DNA of 64,000 nt, taken from positions 124,001 to 188,000 of the forward strand of contig JAHRFE010000015.1 of NCBI GenBank assembly GCA_019084245.1. The letters run 5' to 3'. The notes below the pieces were generated by a model that searched no databases, was not told the DNA's origin, and saw only the letters and a list, made by a program, of their open reading frames with translations. This document shows positions 17,007 to 26,408 of the stretch, piece after piece (positions within the stretch are counted from its first letter, which is position 1; each line of letters begins with the position of its first letter). A program made the translations under genes and the position numbers. This DNA comes from Hoeflea sp. (GTDB lineage: Bacteria > Pseudomonadota > Alphaproteobacteria > Rhizobiales > Rhizobiaceae).

Positions 17007-17696
17007 CTACGGCGTCTCCGGCAGCCGCCAGTCGATCGGCGTCATGCCGTTCTTCTCGAAAAACGCGTTCGTCTGGGAAAAATGCCGGCAACCCAAAAAG
17101 CCGGTATGGGCGGAGAGCGGCGAGGGGTGGGGGGCCTTGAGCACGAGGTGGCGGCTGGTGTCGACGAAGCTCGCCTTCTTCTGCGCGTGAGAGCCCCAGA
17201 GCAGGAATACCACTGGATGCGGCAATTCGTTGACCCTGGCGATCACCGCGTCGGTGAATTGCTCCCAGCCGCGGCCGCGATGTGAGGCGGCGAGGCCGCG
17301 CTCGACGGTGAGCACGCTGTTGAGCAGCAGCACGCCCTGGCGCGCCCAGCTTTCGAGATTGCCGTGGCTTGCCTGGGGGATGCCCAGGTCGGTTTCCAGT
17401 TCCTTGTAGATGTTCTTGAGCGATGGAGGGACGCGCACGCCCGGCTGCACAGAGAAGCACAACCCATGCGCCTGGCCGTCGCCGTGATAGGGATCCTGCC
17501 CGAGGATCACGACCTTGACGCGATCGAGAGGCGTCAGGTCGAGGGCTGCGAAATAGTCCGGCCCTTTCGGAAACACCTGCTTTCCCGCGCCGATCTCGGA
17601 TTTGAGGAAGGCGCGGAGTTCGGCCATGTAGGGGGTTGAGAACTCGTCCGACAGCGCCGCCTTCCAGCTCTCCTCCAGCCTGACCGGCGGGCTCAC
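17007..17696 (-). CDS. ung: Uracil-DNA glycosylase, family 1
   Basis: Removes uracil from DNA as the first step of base-excision repair. The product is 229 residues. Motif [18 protein letters not shown] (with the catalytic Asp) and the minor-groove loop [11 protein letters not shown] are intact. I chose the GTG at 17696, which overlaps the moaE stop as GTGA and gives an N-terminus ([14 protein letters not shown]) like other rhizobial Ung proteins. An ATG at 17726 would add ten residues inside moaE. It is the last gene of the pgsA-moaD-moaE-ung run. Confidence 0.94.
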   Translation of the reverse strand: MSPPVRLEESWKAALSDEFSTPYMAELRAFLKSEIGAGKQVFPKGPDYFAALDLTPLDRVKVVILGQDPYHGDGQAHGLCFSVQPGVRVPPSLKNIYKELETDLGIPQASHGNLESWARQGVLLLNSVLTVERGLAASHRGRGWEQFTDAVIARVNELPHPVVFLLWGSHAQKKASFVDTSRHLVLKAPHPSPLSAHTGFLGCRHFSQTNAFFEKNGMTPIDWRLPETP

Positions 17697-18199
17697 TGGC
17701 CGCTCTGCCGCAGCGCCTCGGCCCATTTTGCCTTGGCTTCATCGTCGGCATCCTTGGCCGACACCCATTCGCCCGCGCCGCCAACCTTGAGGTGTTCCTT
17801 CTTCCAGAACGGGGCATCGGTCTTGAGGTAGTCCATCAGGAAGGAAGCGCCGTCGAAGGCGGCCTGGCGATGGGGGGCGGCGGCGACCACCAGCACGATG
17901 TTGCCGCCGGGCGGGATGGCGCCATGCCGGTGGATCGCGGTGATGCCGCAAAGCTCAAACCGGGTGACTGCCTTTTCGGCGATAGCGCGAATGGCGCGTT
18001 CGGCCATGCCGGGGTAATGCTCAAGCTCAAGCGCCGACAGGCGGCCGCCTTCGTCGCGGCACAGCCCGGTGAAGCTGACCACGGCGCCGATGTCGGTCCG
18101 CCCCCCGGTGAGAGCCTCGATTTCCCCGGCGATGTCAAAATCCTGCGCCTGGATGCGCACCGTGACTCCAACTGGTGTGCCGGAGGTGCCCGCAGCCAT
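17693..18199 (-). CDS. moaE: Molybdopterin synthase catalytic (large) subunit MoaE
   Basis: With MoaD it inserts the dithiolene sulfurs into precursor Z (cPMP) to form molybdopterin. The 168 residues include the family motif [10 protein letters not shown] (about residues 89-98) and the catalytic Lys cluster FWKKEHLK (about 130-137). The start lies one base after moaD. Its C-terminal tail is a little longer and Ala/Lys rich compared with E. coli MoaE. The product would supply cofactor for molybdoenzymes such as the oxidoreductase encoded about 9 kb away. Confidence 0.94.
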   Translation of the reverse strand: MAAGTSGTPVGVTVRIQAQDFDIAGEIEALTGGRTDIGAVVSFTGLCRDEGGRLSALELEHYPGMAERAIRAIAEKAVTRFELCGITAIHRHGAIPPGGNIVLVVAAAPHRQAAFDGASFLMDYLKTDAPFWKKEHLKVGGAGEWVSAKDADDEAKAKWAEALRQSGQ

Positions 18200-18200
18200 C

Positions 18201-18458
18201 TCAGCCTCCCGTCATCGGCGGAAACAGCGCGATTTCCCGTGCTTGGCCGATTGGCTCGTCGTGATCGGCATGCTCTTCGTCCAGCGCCGCGCGAATGACG
18301 CCGGGCACCTGGAAAGCCGCCTCGTATTCCTCGCCCAGCGTCGAAAGATGGGCGATCAGGTCGCCGACGGTCGTCACGCCTGCCGGAATCTCGATCTCTT
18401 CAGACCCCTTGCCGATGCGCTCGCGCACCCAGGCGAAATAGACGATCCTGACGCTCAT
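18201..18458 (-). CDS. moaD: Molybdopterin synthase sulfur-carrier (small) subunit MoaD
   Basis: Ubiquitin-fold sulfur carrier; its C-terminus is activated by adenylation and carries the thiocarboxylate used by MoaE. The 85 residues end PPMTGG, with the essential Gly-Gly tail, and start VRIVYFAWVRERIG as in the MoaD family. The start overlaps the pgsA stop by four bases and the stop is one base before moaE, so the three genes are translationally linked. Confidence 0.94.
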   Translation of the reverse strand: MSVRIVYFAWVRERIGKGSEEIEIPAGVTTVGDLIAHLSTLGEEYEAAFQVPGVIRAALDEEHADHDEPIGQAREIALFPPMTGG

Positions 18459-19039
18459 TCGTCCACCACATGTCTCAGCCCGGCCTTGAAATAATCATAG
18501 CCGGTGTAAATCGTGATCAGTGCGGCGATCCACAGCATGCCGATGCCGATTTCGGTCGTGTAGGGCAGCACCTTGTCGCCGGCGGGGCCTGCGAGCAGGA
18601 AACCCAGCGCAATCATCTGCAGCGTCGTCTTCCACTTGGCGATCCAGGTGACCGGCACCGAAACCTTGAGAGCCGCGAGATATTCGCGCAGGCCCGAGAC
18701 CAGGATTTCGCGGCACAGGATGATGATCGCCGCCCAGATCGACCAGCCGGCAATGGTGCCGTCGGCGGCGACCAGCAGCAGGATGGAGGACACCAGAAGC
18801 TTGTCGGCGATCGGATCGAGCATGCGGCCGATATTGGAAGTCTGGTCCCAGATCCGGGCAAGGTAGCCGTCAAAGAAATCGGTGACCGATGCCACGACAA
18901 AGATCGCAAGCGCGCTCCAGCGGGCAGCATCGGACCCATGCAGCCGGCCTTCGATGAAAAAACACAGCACAATCAACGGGACAGCAAGGATCCGCCCGTA
19001 GGTCAGCAGGTTCGGTATATTGAGCGCGGTTGACGCCAT
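18455..19039 (-). CDS. pgsA: CDP-diacylglycerol-glycerol-3-phosphate 3-phosphatidyltransferase
   Basis: Membrane enzyme making phosphatidylglycerol phosphate, the committed step to phosphatidylglycerol and cardiolipin. The 194 residues begin NIPNLLTYGRI, the standard PgsA start, and contain the CDP-alcohol motif D-x2-D-G-x2-A-R-x8-G-x3-D-x3-D (TDFFDGYLARIWDQTSNIG then DPIADK, about residues 52-80), with several membrane helices. It overlaps moaD by four bases. A second CDP-alcohol transferase occurs at 34776-35360. Confidence 0.94.
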   Translation of the reverse strand: MASTALNIPNLLTYGRILAVPLIVLCFFIEGRLHGSDAARWSALAIFVVASVTDFFDGYLARIWDQTSNIGRMLDPIADKLLVSSILLLVAADGTIAGWSIWAAIIILCREILVSGLREYLAALKVSVPVTWIAKWKTTLQMIALGFLLAGPAGDKVLPYTTEIGIGMLWIAALITIYTGYDYFKAGLRHVVDE

Positions 19040-19156
19040 GGAGCACCCCGTTGTCAGGATTTTGCGCAAGATGCGCGGGAGCGACCCATAAGGTCAACCG
19101 CTTCCCTGCGGCTTCGCGCGCAAATGCCGCAAATATGATGGGAATCCGGCAAGGCT

Positions 19157-21247
19157 TTACCGGTTTTCCTCGTGAAAATGATTGTAGATCAACTCGGCCA
19201 CCGCCTCCGAGATGCCTTCGACCGTCATCAGGTCATCGACGCCCGCGCGCGACACAGCCTTGGCGGTGCCGAAATGATGCAGCAGCGCCCGCTTCCGGCT
19301 CGGCCCGATTCCGGCGATTTCGTCGAGCGGATTGGCGACCAGCTCCTTCTTGCGCCGCGCCCGGTGCGTGCCGATGGCGAAGCGGTGCGCCTCGTCGCGC
19401 AGGCGCTGGACGAAATACAAGACCGGATCGCGCGGCGGCAGGGTGAAGTCCGGCTTGCCCTCGACAAAGAACCGCTCGCGGCCGGCCTCGCGGTCCATGC
19501 CCTTGGCGACGCCGATGGCGGTGATCTTGTCGGCGATCCCGAGTTCCTCGAGAATCGCGCGCACCGCGCTCATCTGCCCTTTGCCGCCATCGATCAGCAC
19601 CAGGTCCGGCCAGGCCGGCATGCCGGTCTGCTGGACTGCATCCGGGTCATCCGAGGCTTCCTCCGGTTTGACCGGGCCGTCGCCGCCATGCTCCTTGATC
19701 AGCCGCGAGAAGCGGCGCTGCATGACTTCGCGCATCATGCCGAAATCATCGCCCGGGGTGATCTCGGTCGATTTGATGTTGAACTTGCGGTACTGGTTCT
19801 TCACGAAGCCTTCGGGCCCCGCGACGATCATCCCGCCCACCGCATTGGTGCCCATGATGTGGGAGTTGTCGTAGACCTCGATGCGGCGCGGCGGATGCGG
19901 CAGGTTGAAGGTCTCGGCCAATCCCTGCAGCAGCCGCGTCTGCGAGGCGGTCTCGGCCAGGTTGCGGCCATGGGCCTCGCGGGCGTTGTTGAGCACCTGG
20001 TCGACCAGTTCGCGTTTTTCGCCGCGCTGCGGCACGGTGATCGAGGTCTTGCGCTCCATGCGCACGCCGAGGGCCTCGGCAAGCAGTTCCCGGTCCTCGA
20101 AATCATCCGACACCAGGATCATCCGCGGCGTTGGCTTGTCGTCGTAGAACTGGCCGATGAAGGCGCCCAGAATCTCGCCAGCGGCGAGCGACGGGTCGGC
20201 CTTGGGGAAATAGGCGCGGTTGCCCCAGTTCTGCCCGGTGCGGAAGAAGAACACCTGGATGCAAGCCATGCCGGCATCGTGATGGATGGCGAAGACATCG
20301 GCTTCCTCGACCGTGCGCGGATTGATGCCCTGATGGCTCTGAACATGGCTGAGCGCCGACAGCCGGTCGCGATAGACCGCGGCCCGCTCGAAATCGAGAT
20401 CCTCGGAGGCCGATTGCATCGCGGTCGACAGCTGCGCCTTCACCGCCTGGCTGCGCCCGGAGAGGAAATCCTTGGCTTCGCCGACCAGGCGCCCGTAGCC
20501 CTCGGCGTCGATCTCGCCGGTGCAGGGGCCGGAACAGCGCTTGATCTGGTAGAGCAGGCACGGCCGCGTCCGGCTCTCGTAGACGCTGTCGGTGCAGGTC
20601 CTGAGCAGGAAAGCACGCTGCAGCGCGTTGATGGTGCGGCCGACCGCGCCGGCGGAGGCGAAGGGGCCGAAATAGGCGCCCTTGCGCGATCTCGCGCCGC
20701 GATGCTTGAAGATTGCAGGCGCCTCGTGGTCGCCGGTGATCAGAATATAGGGGAACGACTTGTCGTCGCGCATCAGCACGTTGAAGCGCGGCTTCAGTCG
20801 CTTGATGAGATTCGCTTCAAGCAGCAGCGCCTCGGTTTCGGTCCGCGTGGTGACGAATTCCATGTTCGCCGTCTGGGCGATCATCCGGGTGATGCGGTTG
20901 GAATGGCCGCGGCCTTGGGCGTAATTCGTCACGCGCTTTTTCAGGCTGCGCGCCTTGCCGACATAGAGCACATCGCCGGTGTCGTTCATCATCCGGTAGA
21001 CGCCCGGCTGATTGGGCAGGTGCCTGACGAAGGCCTGGATCACCTCGGCGCCCTTCAGGCCGGGCGTGGCGATCGGGCTTTCGTTCCACTCGATGCCGGC
21101 CACATTGGCGACATCGACGGGCAGGGGTGCGTCAGCTGCTTCCGGCTCGTCCTCGTCGCTGTCGGCTTCCCCATAGATCACGCCGCCATCGGTGGGCGCC
21201 GCGGCTTTGAAGGGCTTGGGGACTGTCGGATCGGGCTTGCGAGTCAT
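19157..21247 (-). CDS. uvrC: Excinuclease ABC subunit C
   Basis: Dual-incision nuclease of UvrABC nucleotide-excision repair. In 696 residues the order is: an acidic low-complexity N-terminal extension (about 1-65); the GIY-YIG nuclease ([20 protein letters not shown], about 80-100); a Cys cluster near 220-235; a UVR motif that binds UvrB (around [14 protein letters not shown]); an RNase H-like 5'-incision domain; and two helix-hairpin-helix motifs at the C-terminus ([17 protein letters not shown] and [16 protein letters not shown]). The extension is common in rhizobia. It precedes pgsA in the same direction. Confidence 0.96.
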   Translation of the reverse strand: MTRKPDPTVPKPFKAAAPTDGGVIYGEADSDEDEPEAADAPLPVDVANVAGIEWNESPIATPGLKGAEVIQAFVRHLPNQPGVYRMMNDTGDVLYVGKARSLKKRVTNYAQGRGHSNRITRMIAQTANMEFVTTRTETEALLLEANLIKRLKPRFNVLMRDDKSFPYILITGDHEAPAIFKHRGARSRKGAYFGPFASAGAVGRTINALQRAFLLRTCTDSVYESRTRPCLLYQIKRCSGPCTGEIDAEGYGRLVGEAKDFLSGRSQAVKAQLSTAMQSASEDLDFERAAVYRDRLSALSHVQSHQGINPRTVEEADVFAIHHDAGMACIQVFFFRTGQNWGNRAYFPKADPSLAAGEILGAFIGQFYDDKPTPRMILVSDDFEDRELLAEALGVRMERKTSITVPQRGEKRELVDQVLNNAREAHGRNLAETASQTRLLQGLAETFNLPHPPRRIEVYDNSHIMGTNAVGGMIVAGPEGFVKNQYRKFNIKSTEITPGDDFGMMREVMQRRFSRLIKEHGGDGPVKPEEASDDPDAVQQTGMPAWPDLVLIDGGKGQMSAVRAILEELGIADKITAIGVAKGMDREAGRERFFVEGKPDFTLPPRDPVLYFVQRLRDEAHRFAIGTHRARRKKELVANPLDEIAGIGPSRKRALLHHFGTAKAVSRAGVDDLMTVEGISEAVAELIYNHFHEENR

Positions 21248-21363
21248 TGTCTGTTCTTATCAACGTCCGAACGGGCGCGGGCAAGGGCGTGTTTTCGGGT
21301 GATCATGTCATCTGGCGTCAGCAGCGCGGTTTATCAAGCGTGGCGGCCCGCAGCGAAGCGAAG

Positions 21364-22125
21364 CTATTCCCCGACCCCGCTCACATCCGGCGTCTGCCAC
21401 GCCAGATGCTGGCCGCCGTCGAGCGCGATCATCTGACCGGTGACCGAGCGGGCCTGATGCAGATAGCGGATGGTGGCGCCGAATTCACTCAGATCTGGCC
21501 CGTGACCGAGGGGCACCGCCGCAACCTGCCTTTGGAAGTCATCGGCGTTCTGCCGCTCATTGGCGAGCGTCGGCCCGGGGCCGATGGCGTTGACCCGGAT
21601 GCGCGGGGCGAGCGCCTGGGCCATGGTCCTTGTGGCCGTCCACAGCGCCGATTTCGAGAGCGTGTAGGAGAAGAACCGCGGTGTCAGCCGCCACACCCGC
21701 TGGTCGATGATGTTGACAATCAGGCCGTCCCGATCCTCAGGCAGGCTGGTCGCCATGGCTTCGGCCAGGATCGCGGGCGCCTTCAGGTGAATGGCAAAAT
21801 GCCGGTCGAACAGCGCCTCGTCAAAGGCGCGGACATGGTCATCCTGAAACACCGAGGCATTGTTGACGATGATATCGGGCGGCCCCAGTCGGTCCGAGAC
21901 CTCCTCATGCAGCCGGCGCACCGCCGTGCTGTCTGACAGATCGGCGAGGAATACCTCGGCGAGGCCGCCCGCGTCCCGGATCGAGGCTGCCACTGCTTCG
22001 GCTTCCGCGCCGCTGCGATTGGCGTGGATGGCGACATGATAGCCGTGCGCTGCCAAATCCGTCGCTACGGCTTTGCCGATCCGGCGGCCTGCGCCAGTCA
22101 CCAGAACCGTTCCCTTGTCAGACAT
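21364..22125 (-). CDS. SDR family oxidoreductase, FolM/pteridine-reductase-like
   Basis: NAD(P)H-dependent short-chain dehydrogenase. The 253 residues carry the dinucleotide motif TGAGRRIGKAVA with the Arg-rich form seen in pteridine reductases, an NNAS element (about residue 88), and the catalytic Tyr/Lys pair in YTLSKSAL (about 155). The end contains GQMIALDGGQHL. Similarity to FolM/PTR1 suggests reduction of dihydropteridines, but this is inference. ATG at 22125 has GGGGA upstream; a TTG three bases earlier is possible. The gene could be co-transcribed with uvrC, 116 bases downstream. Confidence 0.85.
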   Translation of the reverse strand: MSDKGTVLVTGAGRRIGKAVATDLAAHGYHVAIHANRSGAEAEAVAASIRDAGGLAEVFLADLSDSTAVRRLHEEVSDRLGPPDIIVNNASVFQDDHVRAFDEALFDRHFAIHLKAPAILAEAMATSLPEDRDGLIVNIIDQRVWRLTPRFFSYTLSKSALWTATRTMAQALAPRIRVNAIGPGPTLANERQNADDFQRQVAAVPLGHGPDLSEFGATIRYLHQARSVTGQMIALDGGQHLAWQTPDVSGVGE

Positions 22126-22173
22126 CAACTTTTCCCCGGCCCGTGCGCGCCAGACTTGCTGGCTGCGGTTTGT

Positions 22174-23112
22174 TTAGAACACCGAGACGATATAGGCCCC
22201 AAAGACGGCAAGCATAGCCAGTCCGCCAAGCTTTTTGATCGGCAGGTTCCAATGCGCCAGCGCCACCACCAGAAGGCCGGCCGCAAGCATCACCCACATG
22301 TCGATCGTCACGATGCGCGGATCCACATCCAGCGGAATGACCAGCGCGGTGCCGCCCAGAATCAGACCGATGTTGAAAATGTTCGAACCGACCACATTGC
22401 CGATCATCACTGCGCCTGATTTGCGCCATGCGGCCATCACCGAGGTCACCAGTTCCGGCAGCGATGTGCCGATGGCGACAATGGTCAGGCCGATCACCGT
22501 TTCCGAGGCGCCGAGCATGCGCGCGATCTGCGACGCGCTGTCGACCGTCAGCCACGCGCCGATCGGCAGGCCGATCAATGCACCAATGATAAAGAGTGCG
22601 ATTTTCCAGTTTTCATGCGGCACCTCTGCAACTTCATCATGATAATCGGGCACACTCGCCAACTGGTGTTTGCGCGCCGCCCTGATCTGCCAGGCCAGAT
22701 AGCCGGCGATCACGGTCAGCAGGATGGCCCCGTCGATCCGGTTCAGTGGAGTCAACCACATCATTACCATCAGCATCAGCGTCAGGGCGATCATCACCGC
22801 AAGCGACACCCCAAGGCCGTCTTCGCGGCAGTTGATGGTCATGAACAGCGCCGGCGCGCCGAGCACGAGGAACACATTGGCGATGTTGGAGCCGATGATG
22901 TTGCCGACGGCAATACCCGAAACGCCATCGAAGGCGGCCTGAAGCGAAACGAACATTTCCGGTGCGGAGGTGCCGAAGGCCACGATGGTCAGACCGATGA
23001 TCAGCGGGTCGATGGAGAGTTTCTCCGCAAGCGCCACGGCGCCGCGCACCAGATAATCACCTGCAAGGACAAGGACGGTCAGGCCCGCGATCAGGGTCAG
23101 AATACTCAACAT
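22174..23112 (-). CDS. Calcium/sodium antiporter, CaCA family (YrbG-like)
   Basis: Inner-membrane cation exchanger expected to expel Ca2+ against Na+ or H+. The 312 residues contain about ten membrane helices in two inverted repeats, each with an ion-binding alpha-repeat: IVAFGTSAPEMFVS (about 43-56) and IVAIGTSLPELVTS (about 195-208), with glutamates conserved. Each is paired with a GNIIGSN / GNVVGSN segment. The length fits YrbG. It lies upstream of the SDR gene with a 48-base gap, so an operon is possible. Confidence 0.93.
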   Translation of the reverse strand: MLSILTLIAGLTVLVLAGDYLVRGAVALAEKLSIDPLIIGLTIVAFGTSAPEMFVSLQAAFDGVSGIAVGNIIGSNIANVFLVLGAPALFMTINCREDGLGVSLAVMIALTLMLMVMMWLTPLNRIDGAILLTVIAGYLAWQIRAARKHQLASVPDYHDEVAEVPHENWKIALFIIGALIGLPIGAWLTVDSASQIARMLGASETVIGLTIVAIGTSLPELVTSVMAAWRKSGAVMIGNVVGSNIFNIGLILGGTALVIPLDVDPRIVTIDMWVMLAAGLLVVALAHWNLPIKKLGGLAMLAVFGAYIVSVF

Positions 23113-23417
23113 GCCGGGGAATCAACGCTCTCGATTTGAATTCGGGTCTCTAGCCATATAGGCGGCGCATCCTGCTGCGCAATGGATTGCGCCTGCAAGC
23201 AGCTGGCAATCCGGGCATACACGCCTCGCCGGCGGCTTTGTTGCCATTCAGCAACAGTCGGGTGTGCCTTTGTTCTGCCGCTGTGTTTCCACATTTCGGC
23301 TTCGCGGGCGCCGCATTCGATGTCCATCTTGGGTCATGTCGAAGGCGGGCTTCCCAACCGCCTTGGCGCTTCAGGTCCTCTGTTCTGTGTAGGGCCGGAT
23401 CAAACAAGGAGAATAAA
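23113..23417. other. Intergenic region upstream of the outer-membrane protein gene
   Basis: This 305-base gap lies between the divergent antiporter and outer-membrane protein genes and should carry both promoters and a long 5' leader for the latter. A strong AAGGAG ribosome site is at 23406-23411. A short palindrome GTTGC/GCAAC (about 23240-23256) is the only symmetric element I see. Confidence 0.5.
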
Positions 23418-24053
23418 ATGCGTATTCGTAAACTGGCACTGCTGGCCGCAGCTCTTTCCATGCCGCTCGCCGGCTCCGTGCTGGCCGCGGACGCGATCAT
23501 GGAGCAGCCTCCCGAACCTCCAATCGCTGAAGTCCTGCCGCAAAGCTATATTTGGGCAGGCGGTTACCTCGGCGGTTATGGCGAGTACAAGTGGGGCGAG
23601 TTCGACGCGATTCCGGGCAGCGCCGACGGCTTTGGCGGCGGCTTGTACAGCGGCTACAACTGGCAGTCAGACAATATCGTCTATGGTGTTGAAGCTGACG
23701 TGGGTTATTCCTGGGCTGACGGCGCCGCAGCTGGCGTGGCTGGCGAACAGGGCTTCAACGGCTCGCTCCGGGCGCGTCTGGGTATGGATGTCAATCCGTT
23801 CCTGATCTACGCAACCGGCGGTGTCGCTGCCACCAGGGCTGAGCTCACCAGTGCGGCTGGCTCGGACAACAACACCCACTTCGGTTGGACTGCCGGTGCA
23901 GGCGCGGAAGCGTTTGTGACCGAAAAGATCACAACCCGTCTTGAATACCGTTACACCGACTACCAGTCGAAGAACTACAATCTTGGCGGCACCAATGTGT
24001 CGTCAGGCTTCGACGATCACTCGGTTCGTCTCGGTATCGGCATGAAGTTCTAA
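23418..24053 (+). CDS. Outer-membrane beta-barrel protein (Omp25/Omp31-like)
   Basis: Surface beta-barrel of the alphaproteobacterial Omp25/31 family. The 211 residues have a clear Sec signal peptide (RIRKLALLAAALSMPLAGS, cleaved near ALA-AD), then alternating aromatic/Gly-rich strands. The family end is LEYRYTDY followed by HSVRLGIGMKF, with the terminal Phe recognised by the Bam machinery. The YIWAGGYLGGYGEYKWG segment marks the first strand. It has a strong AAGGAG site and its own terminator. Role is probably envelope stability rather than specific transport. Confidence 0.92.
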   Translation: MRIRKLALLAAALSMPLAGSVLAADAIMEQPPEPPIAEVLPQSYIWAGGYLGGYGEYKWGEFDAIPGSADGFGGGLYSGYNWQSDNIVYGVEADVGYSWADGAAAGVAGEQGFNGSLRARLGMDVNPFLIYATGGVAATRAELTSAAGSDNNTHFGWTAGAGAEAFVTEKITTRLEYRYTDYQSKNYNLGGTNVSSGFDDHSVRLGIGMKF

Positions 24054-24085
24054 TCGCGACTGCGCGATAAAGAGCCGATTGAATG

Positions 24086-24118
24086 AAGAGCCCGGACGGG
24101 AAACTGTCCGGGCTCTTT
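24086..24118. terminator. Bidirectional terminator between omp and dgkA
   Basis: Perfect 12-bp stem AAGAGCCCGGAC (24086-24097) / GTCCGGGCTCTT (24106-24117) with an eight-base loop and T-run, placed between converging genes. Confidence 0.85.
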
Positions 24119-24123
24119 GCATT

Positions 24124-24507
24124 TCAGACGGCCCAGCCCCACAGCGAGGCCAGAACATAGGCTGCCCAGACGCCATTGGCGAGCAACAGGCAGAAAACGG
24201 CGAAGGAGCCGAGATCCTTGGCGTGTTCGGCCATTTTGGAATAATGCGGCGAGGCATGATCGGTGAGCTCTTCGACGGCGGTGTTGAGCGCCTCGATCGA
24301 GGCGGTCAGCAGATAAAGCAGAATTGCCCCGACAAAGCCCCAGATGGGGGCTCCTGCGAAGACAAAGATCCCGATGATCAGGGCGAAGGCCAGTGTCTCA
24401 TGTTGAAACGCGGTCTCGCGCCAGAGCCGCTTGACGCCGCCCAAGGAATAGCGGGCGGCGGCAAAGACATGTCCGACGCCTTCCTGCTTCTGCGGACGAT
24501 CTGTCAC
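24124..24507 (-). CDS. dgkA: Diacylglycerol kinase (prokaryotic)
   Basis: Small trimeric inner-membrane kinase that phosphorylates diacylglycerol back to phosphatidic acid. The 127 residues contain three membrane helices and the signature around E-A-L-N-T-A-V-E-E-L-T-D (about residues 70-81), with the active-site Glu and Asn. It follows the GST gene on the same strand and overlaps its stop by four bases. In rhizobia DgkA recycles diacylglycerol left from membrane-derived lipid or glucan modification; that role here is inference. Confidence 0.93.
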   Translation of the reverse strand: MTDRPQKQEGVGHVFAAARYSLGGVKRLWRETAFQHETLAFALIIGIFVFAGAPIWGFVGAILLYLLTASIEALNTAVEELTDHASPHYSKMAEHAKDLGSFAVFCLLLANGVWAAYVLASLWGWAV

Positions 24508-25100
24508 TGCCTGGGTCGCAACGTTTCAAGATCCGGGAAGCTTGCGGCGAACTTCGCGCTCCAGCGCTTGAGCTTCGGGCGGCCGCGTTCCCACTTGCCG
24601 GGGAAACGCAGCGCCAGGTAGCCGGTCAGGGCGGCGAGCGCCAGATGGCCGCCATTGAGCGCCTTGGTGCTGCGCGGCAGGTTCGCCTCGAGATGGTCGA
24701 GCCCGCGCTCCACCTTGGTCCACTGCTTGTCGATCCATCCCTGATGCACCTTTTCCTCGGGACGGAAGCGGTGCTCGTACATGATCGCCAGCAGGCAATC
24801 GCAGATGCCGTCGCACAGCGCTTCAAGAACCTCGGCTTCGGTGCGCTTGGCCGCGTTGCGGGGATAGAGCCGCTTGGCTCCGGTGCGGTCAAGGAATTGC
24901 ATGATCGCGCGGCTGTCATAGACGGCCTGCCCCTCATCGGTGATCAGGGTCGGGATCTTGCCGAGCGGGTTGTTGTCAATGAGGTTCGCAGGCGCCGCAA
25001 TGGTGTCGGTGGGCACACCCTCGGCGTCAATGCCGGCGAACTTCGCGGCCATCCGCACCTTTGCGGAATAGGGCGATGGGGGAGAGTAGAGAATTTTCAT
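24504..25100 (-). CDS. Glutathione S-transferase family protein
   Basis: GST-fold protein of 198 residues. The start KILYSPPSPYSAKVRMAAKFAG and the segment NPLGKIPTLITDEGQAVYDSRAIMQFLD show the thioredoxin-like domain, cis-Pro and the D-S glutathione contact. An alpha-helical domain follows from about residue 85. Substrate unknown. ATG at 25100 is chosen; an ATG 33 bases upstream is possible. The gene sits between an RNase T2 and dgkA, all leftward and close-packed. Confidence 0.86.
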   Translation of the reverse strand: MKILYSPPSPYSAKVRMAAKFAGIDAEGVPTDTIAAPANLIDNNPLGKIPTLITDEGQAVYDSRAIMQFLDRTGAKRLYPRNAAKRTEAEVLEALCDGICDCLLAIMYEHRFRPEEKVHQGWIDKQWTKVERGLDHLEANLPRSTKALNGGHLALAALTGYLALRFPGKWERGRPKLKRWSAKFAASFPDLETLRPRQ

Positions 25101-25139
25101 CGGTTTTTCTTTCGTTGCGTCGAAAATTGCCAAAGCCGG

Positions 25140-25850
25140 TCAACCCGGCTCGGGAACTTCCAGGTTGTCGATCCTGCAGCCGTTCCGGTCAACCTCCGGA
25201 CAGTTGCGGAAGCTGAGCGATGGCGTCAGGCAGATGCGCACCTCGCGCAACAGTCCGCGCTGGCAGGCAACCGCAATTCCCTCCCGCTCCATCCCGGGAT
25301 TGGCGGCGATGAATGCATCCTCGGCCTCCAGGGCGTCGATCTCGGCGGGCAGGTTTTCAAGGGCGAACGCCGAAGGCACTTGGGTGCGCGCATGGGCGGC
25401 GCGCAGCACCCGGAAATAGTCCTGCTGGGAAAGGCCTGAACACGTGCCGTGCTTGCGCCACTGATGCCCGATCAACCCCATGGACGGCACGATATCCAGG
25501 TAATCTCCGCCCAGGTCGGCAGGCACGCGGTCAGGCTGGCGCGTCGGGCAGAATTCGGGGTAGCCGGTTTCGAATTGCGGCCAGAGGCCGTGCACCACAA
25601 AGCCCAGATCGCGGTCCTCTGCGCATTGCCGGCTGTTGGCGTTGCTGCCTTCAATCTGGCAATAGGCGGGTGACCAGGACAAGGCCAGGACATAGAAGTC
25701 AAACCCCTTGCCAAGCGGCAGGTCGGCTGCAACCGCCCCCTCGTCAACGGGTCCGGCCCGGGCTGCGGGCGATCCATCGTCCGAGCAGGCGGACACGATT
25801 GCCAGCACGGCCAATGCCGTCAGCAACCTGTGGGGCAGAATCCTGAACAC
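25140..25850 (-). CDS. Ribonuclease T2 family lipoprotein
   Basis: Secreted endoribonuclease of the T2 family, cutting RNA through 2',3'-cyclic intermediates. Both catalytic motifs are intact in the 236-residue product: FVVHGLWPQ (CAS-1, about 84-92) and HQWRKHGTC (CAS-2, about 128-136), with the catalytic His residues. The N-terminus is a lipoprotein signal with lipobox VSAC (Cys near residue 22) followed by Ser, which predicts an outer-membrane anchor facing the periplasm. It probably scavenges RNA. Four or more conserved Cys suggest disulfides. Confidence 0.92.
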   Translation of the reverse strand: MFRILPHRLLTALAVLAIVSACSDDGSPAARAGPVDEGAVAADLPLGKGFDFYVLALSWSPAYCQIEGSNANSRQCAEDRDLGFVVHGLWPQFETGYPEFCPTRQPDRVPADLGGDYLDIVPSMGLIGHQWRKHGTCSGLSQQDYFRVLRAAHARTQVPSAFALENLPAEIDALEAEDAFIAANPGMEREGIAVACQRGLLREVRICLTPSLSFRNCPEVDRNGCRIDNLEVPEPG

Positions 25851-25859
25851 GCAGCCCGG

Positions 25860-26282
25860 TCAGCGAACCGAGCGGCACCAGGCGCCATGCACCTTGAACG
25901 GGTCAAGCCCGGAAATGCAGAATTCGAGGTTGTCGCGAAGACCGGCGAAGCCCATGCCGCCTTCGATCAGCCACCAGATCCTGCGTTCCTTGCCATCATT
26001 CATGTGTGCGGTGCCGTGGCAGTAGAGTCTCGGGATCGACCAGTATTCATTTCCATAGCTCACGCGATTGCGCTGGGTGTGCGTGATGCTGTCGATGGCC
26101 AGGCCGCGCTTGATCACGTGCGTGTCGGTCCAGACGAAGCGTTTCTGAATATAGTTGATGACCTGCGGCGCGTCGCAGGACGGAAAAGTTCCCCCGCTGA
26201 AGGCCTTGGCAGGGCTTGCAAAGCTCAAAAGCGAGATGCTGAAGGCCGCTGTGACTGCAAGTATCAAGCTTTTCATGGTCAT
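25860..26282 (-). CDS. Secreted protein of unknown function
   Basis: The 140-residue product has a Sec signal peptide (residues about 4-28, ending SPAKA-FS) and a mature domain of about 110 residues with four Cys (SCDAP, YCHG, FCISG, WCRS) that probably form two disulfides. A central segment W-W-L-I-E-G-G-M-G-F is notable. I do not recognise the family by name, though such small periplasmic proteins are common in rhizobia. ATG at 26282 has GGAGA upstream. It lies ten bases before the RNase T2 gene, so co-transcription is likely. Confidence 0.75.
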   Translation of the reverse strand: MTMKSLILAVTAAFSISLLSFASPAKAFSGGTFPSCDAPQVINYIQKRFVWTDTHVIKRGLAIDSITHTQRNRVSYGNEYWSIPRLYCHGTAHMNDGKERRIWWLIEGGMGFAGLRDNLEFCISGLDPFKVHGAWCRSVR

Positions 26283-26408
26283 GACCGGTTCTCCAAACAG
26301 GATGCGAGTCACGGTATAAGATGCACCCATGCCATGGGCAAGGGCGAAGCAGTGCGCAGGCGTCTGATTGCGGCCACGCGCCGCGATGTGAACAGCCCCG
26401 CTGAGACC

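Noticed and set aside
19172-21436. Very long open frame opposite uvrC
   Set aside because: High-GC codon bias of uvrC creates an antisense frame; its product is Arg/His/Gly-rich without any family feature. Similar antisense frames oppose the molybdopterin oxidoreductase and parC genes.
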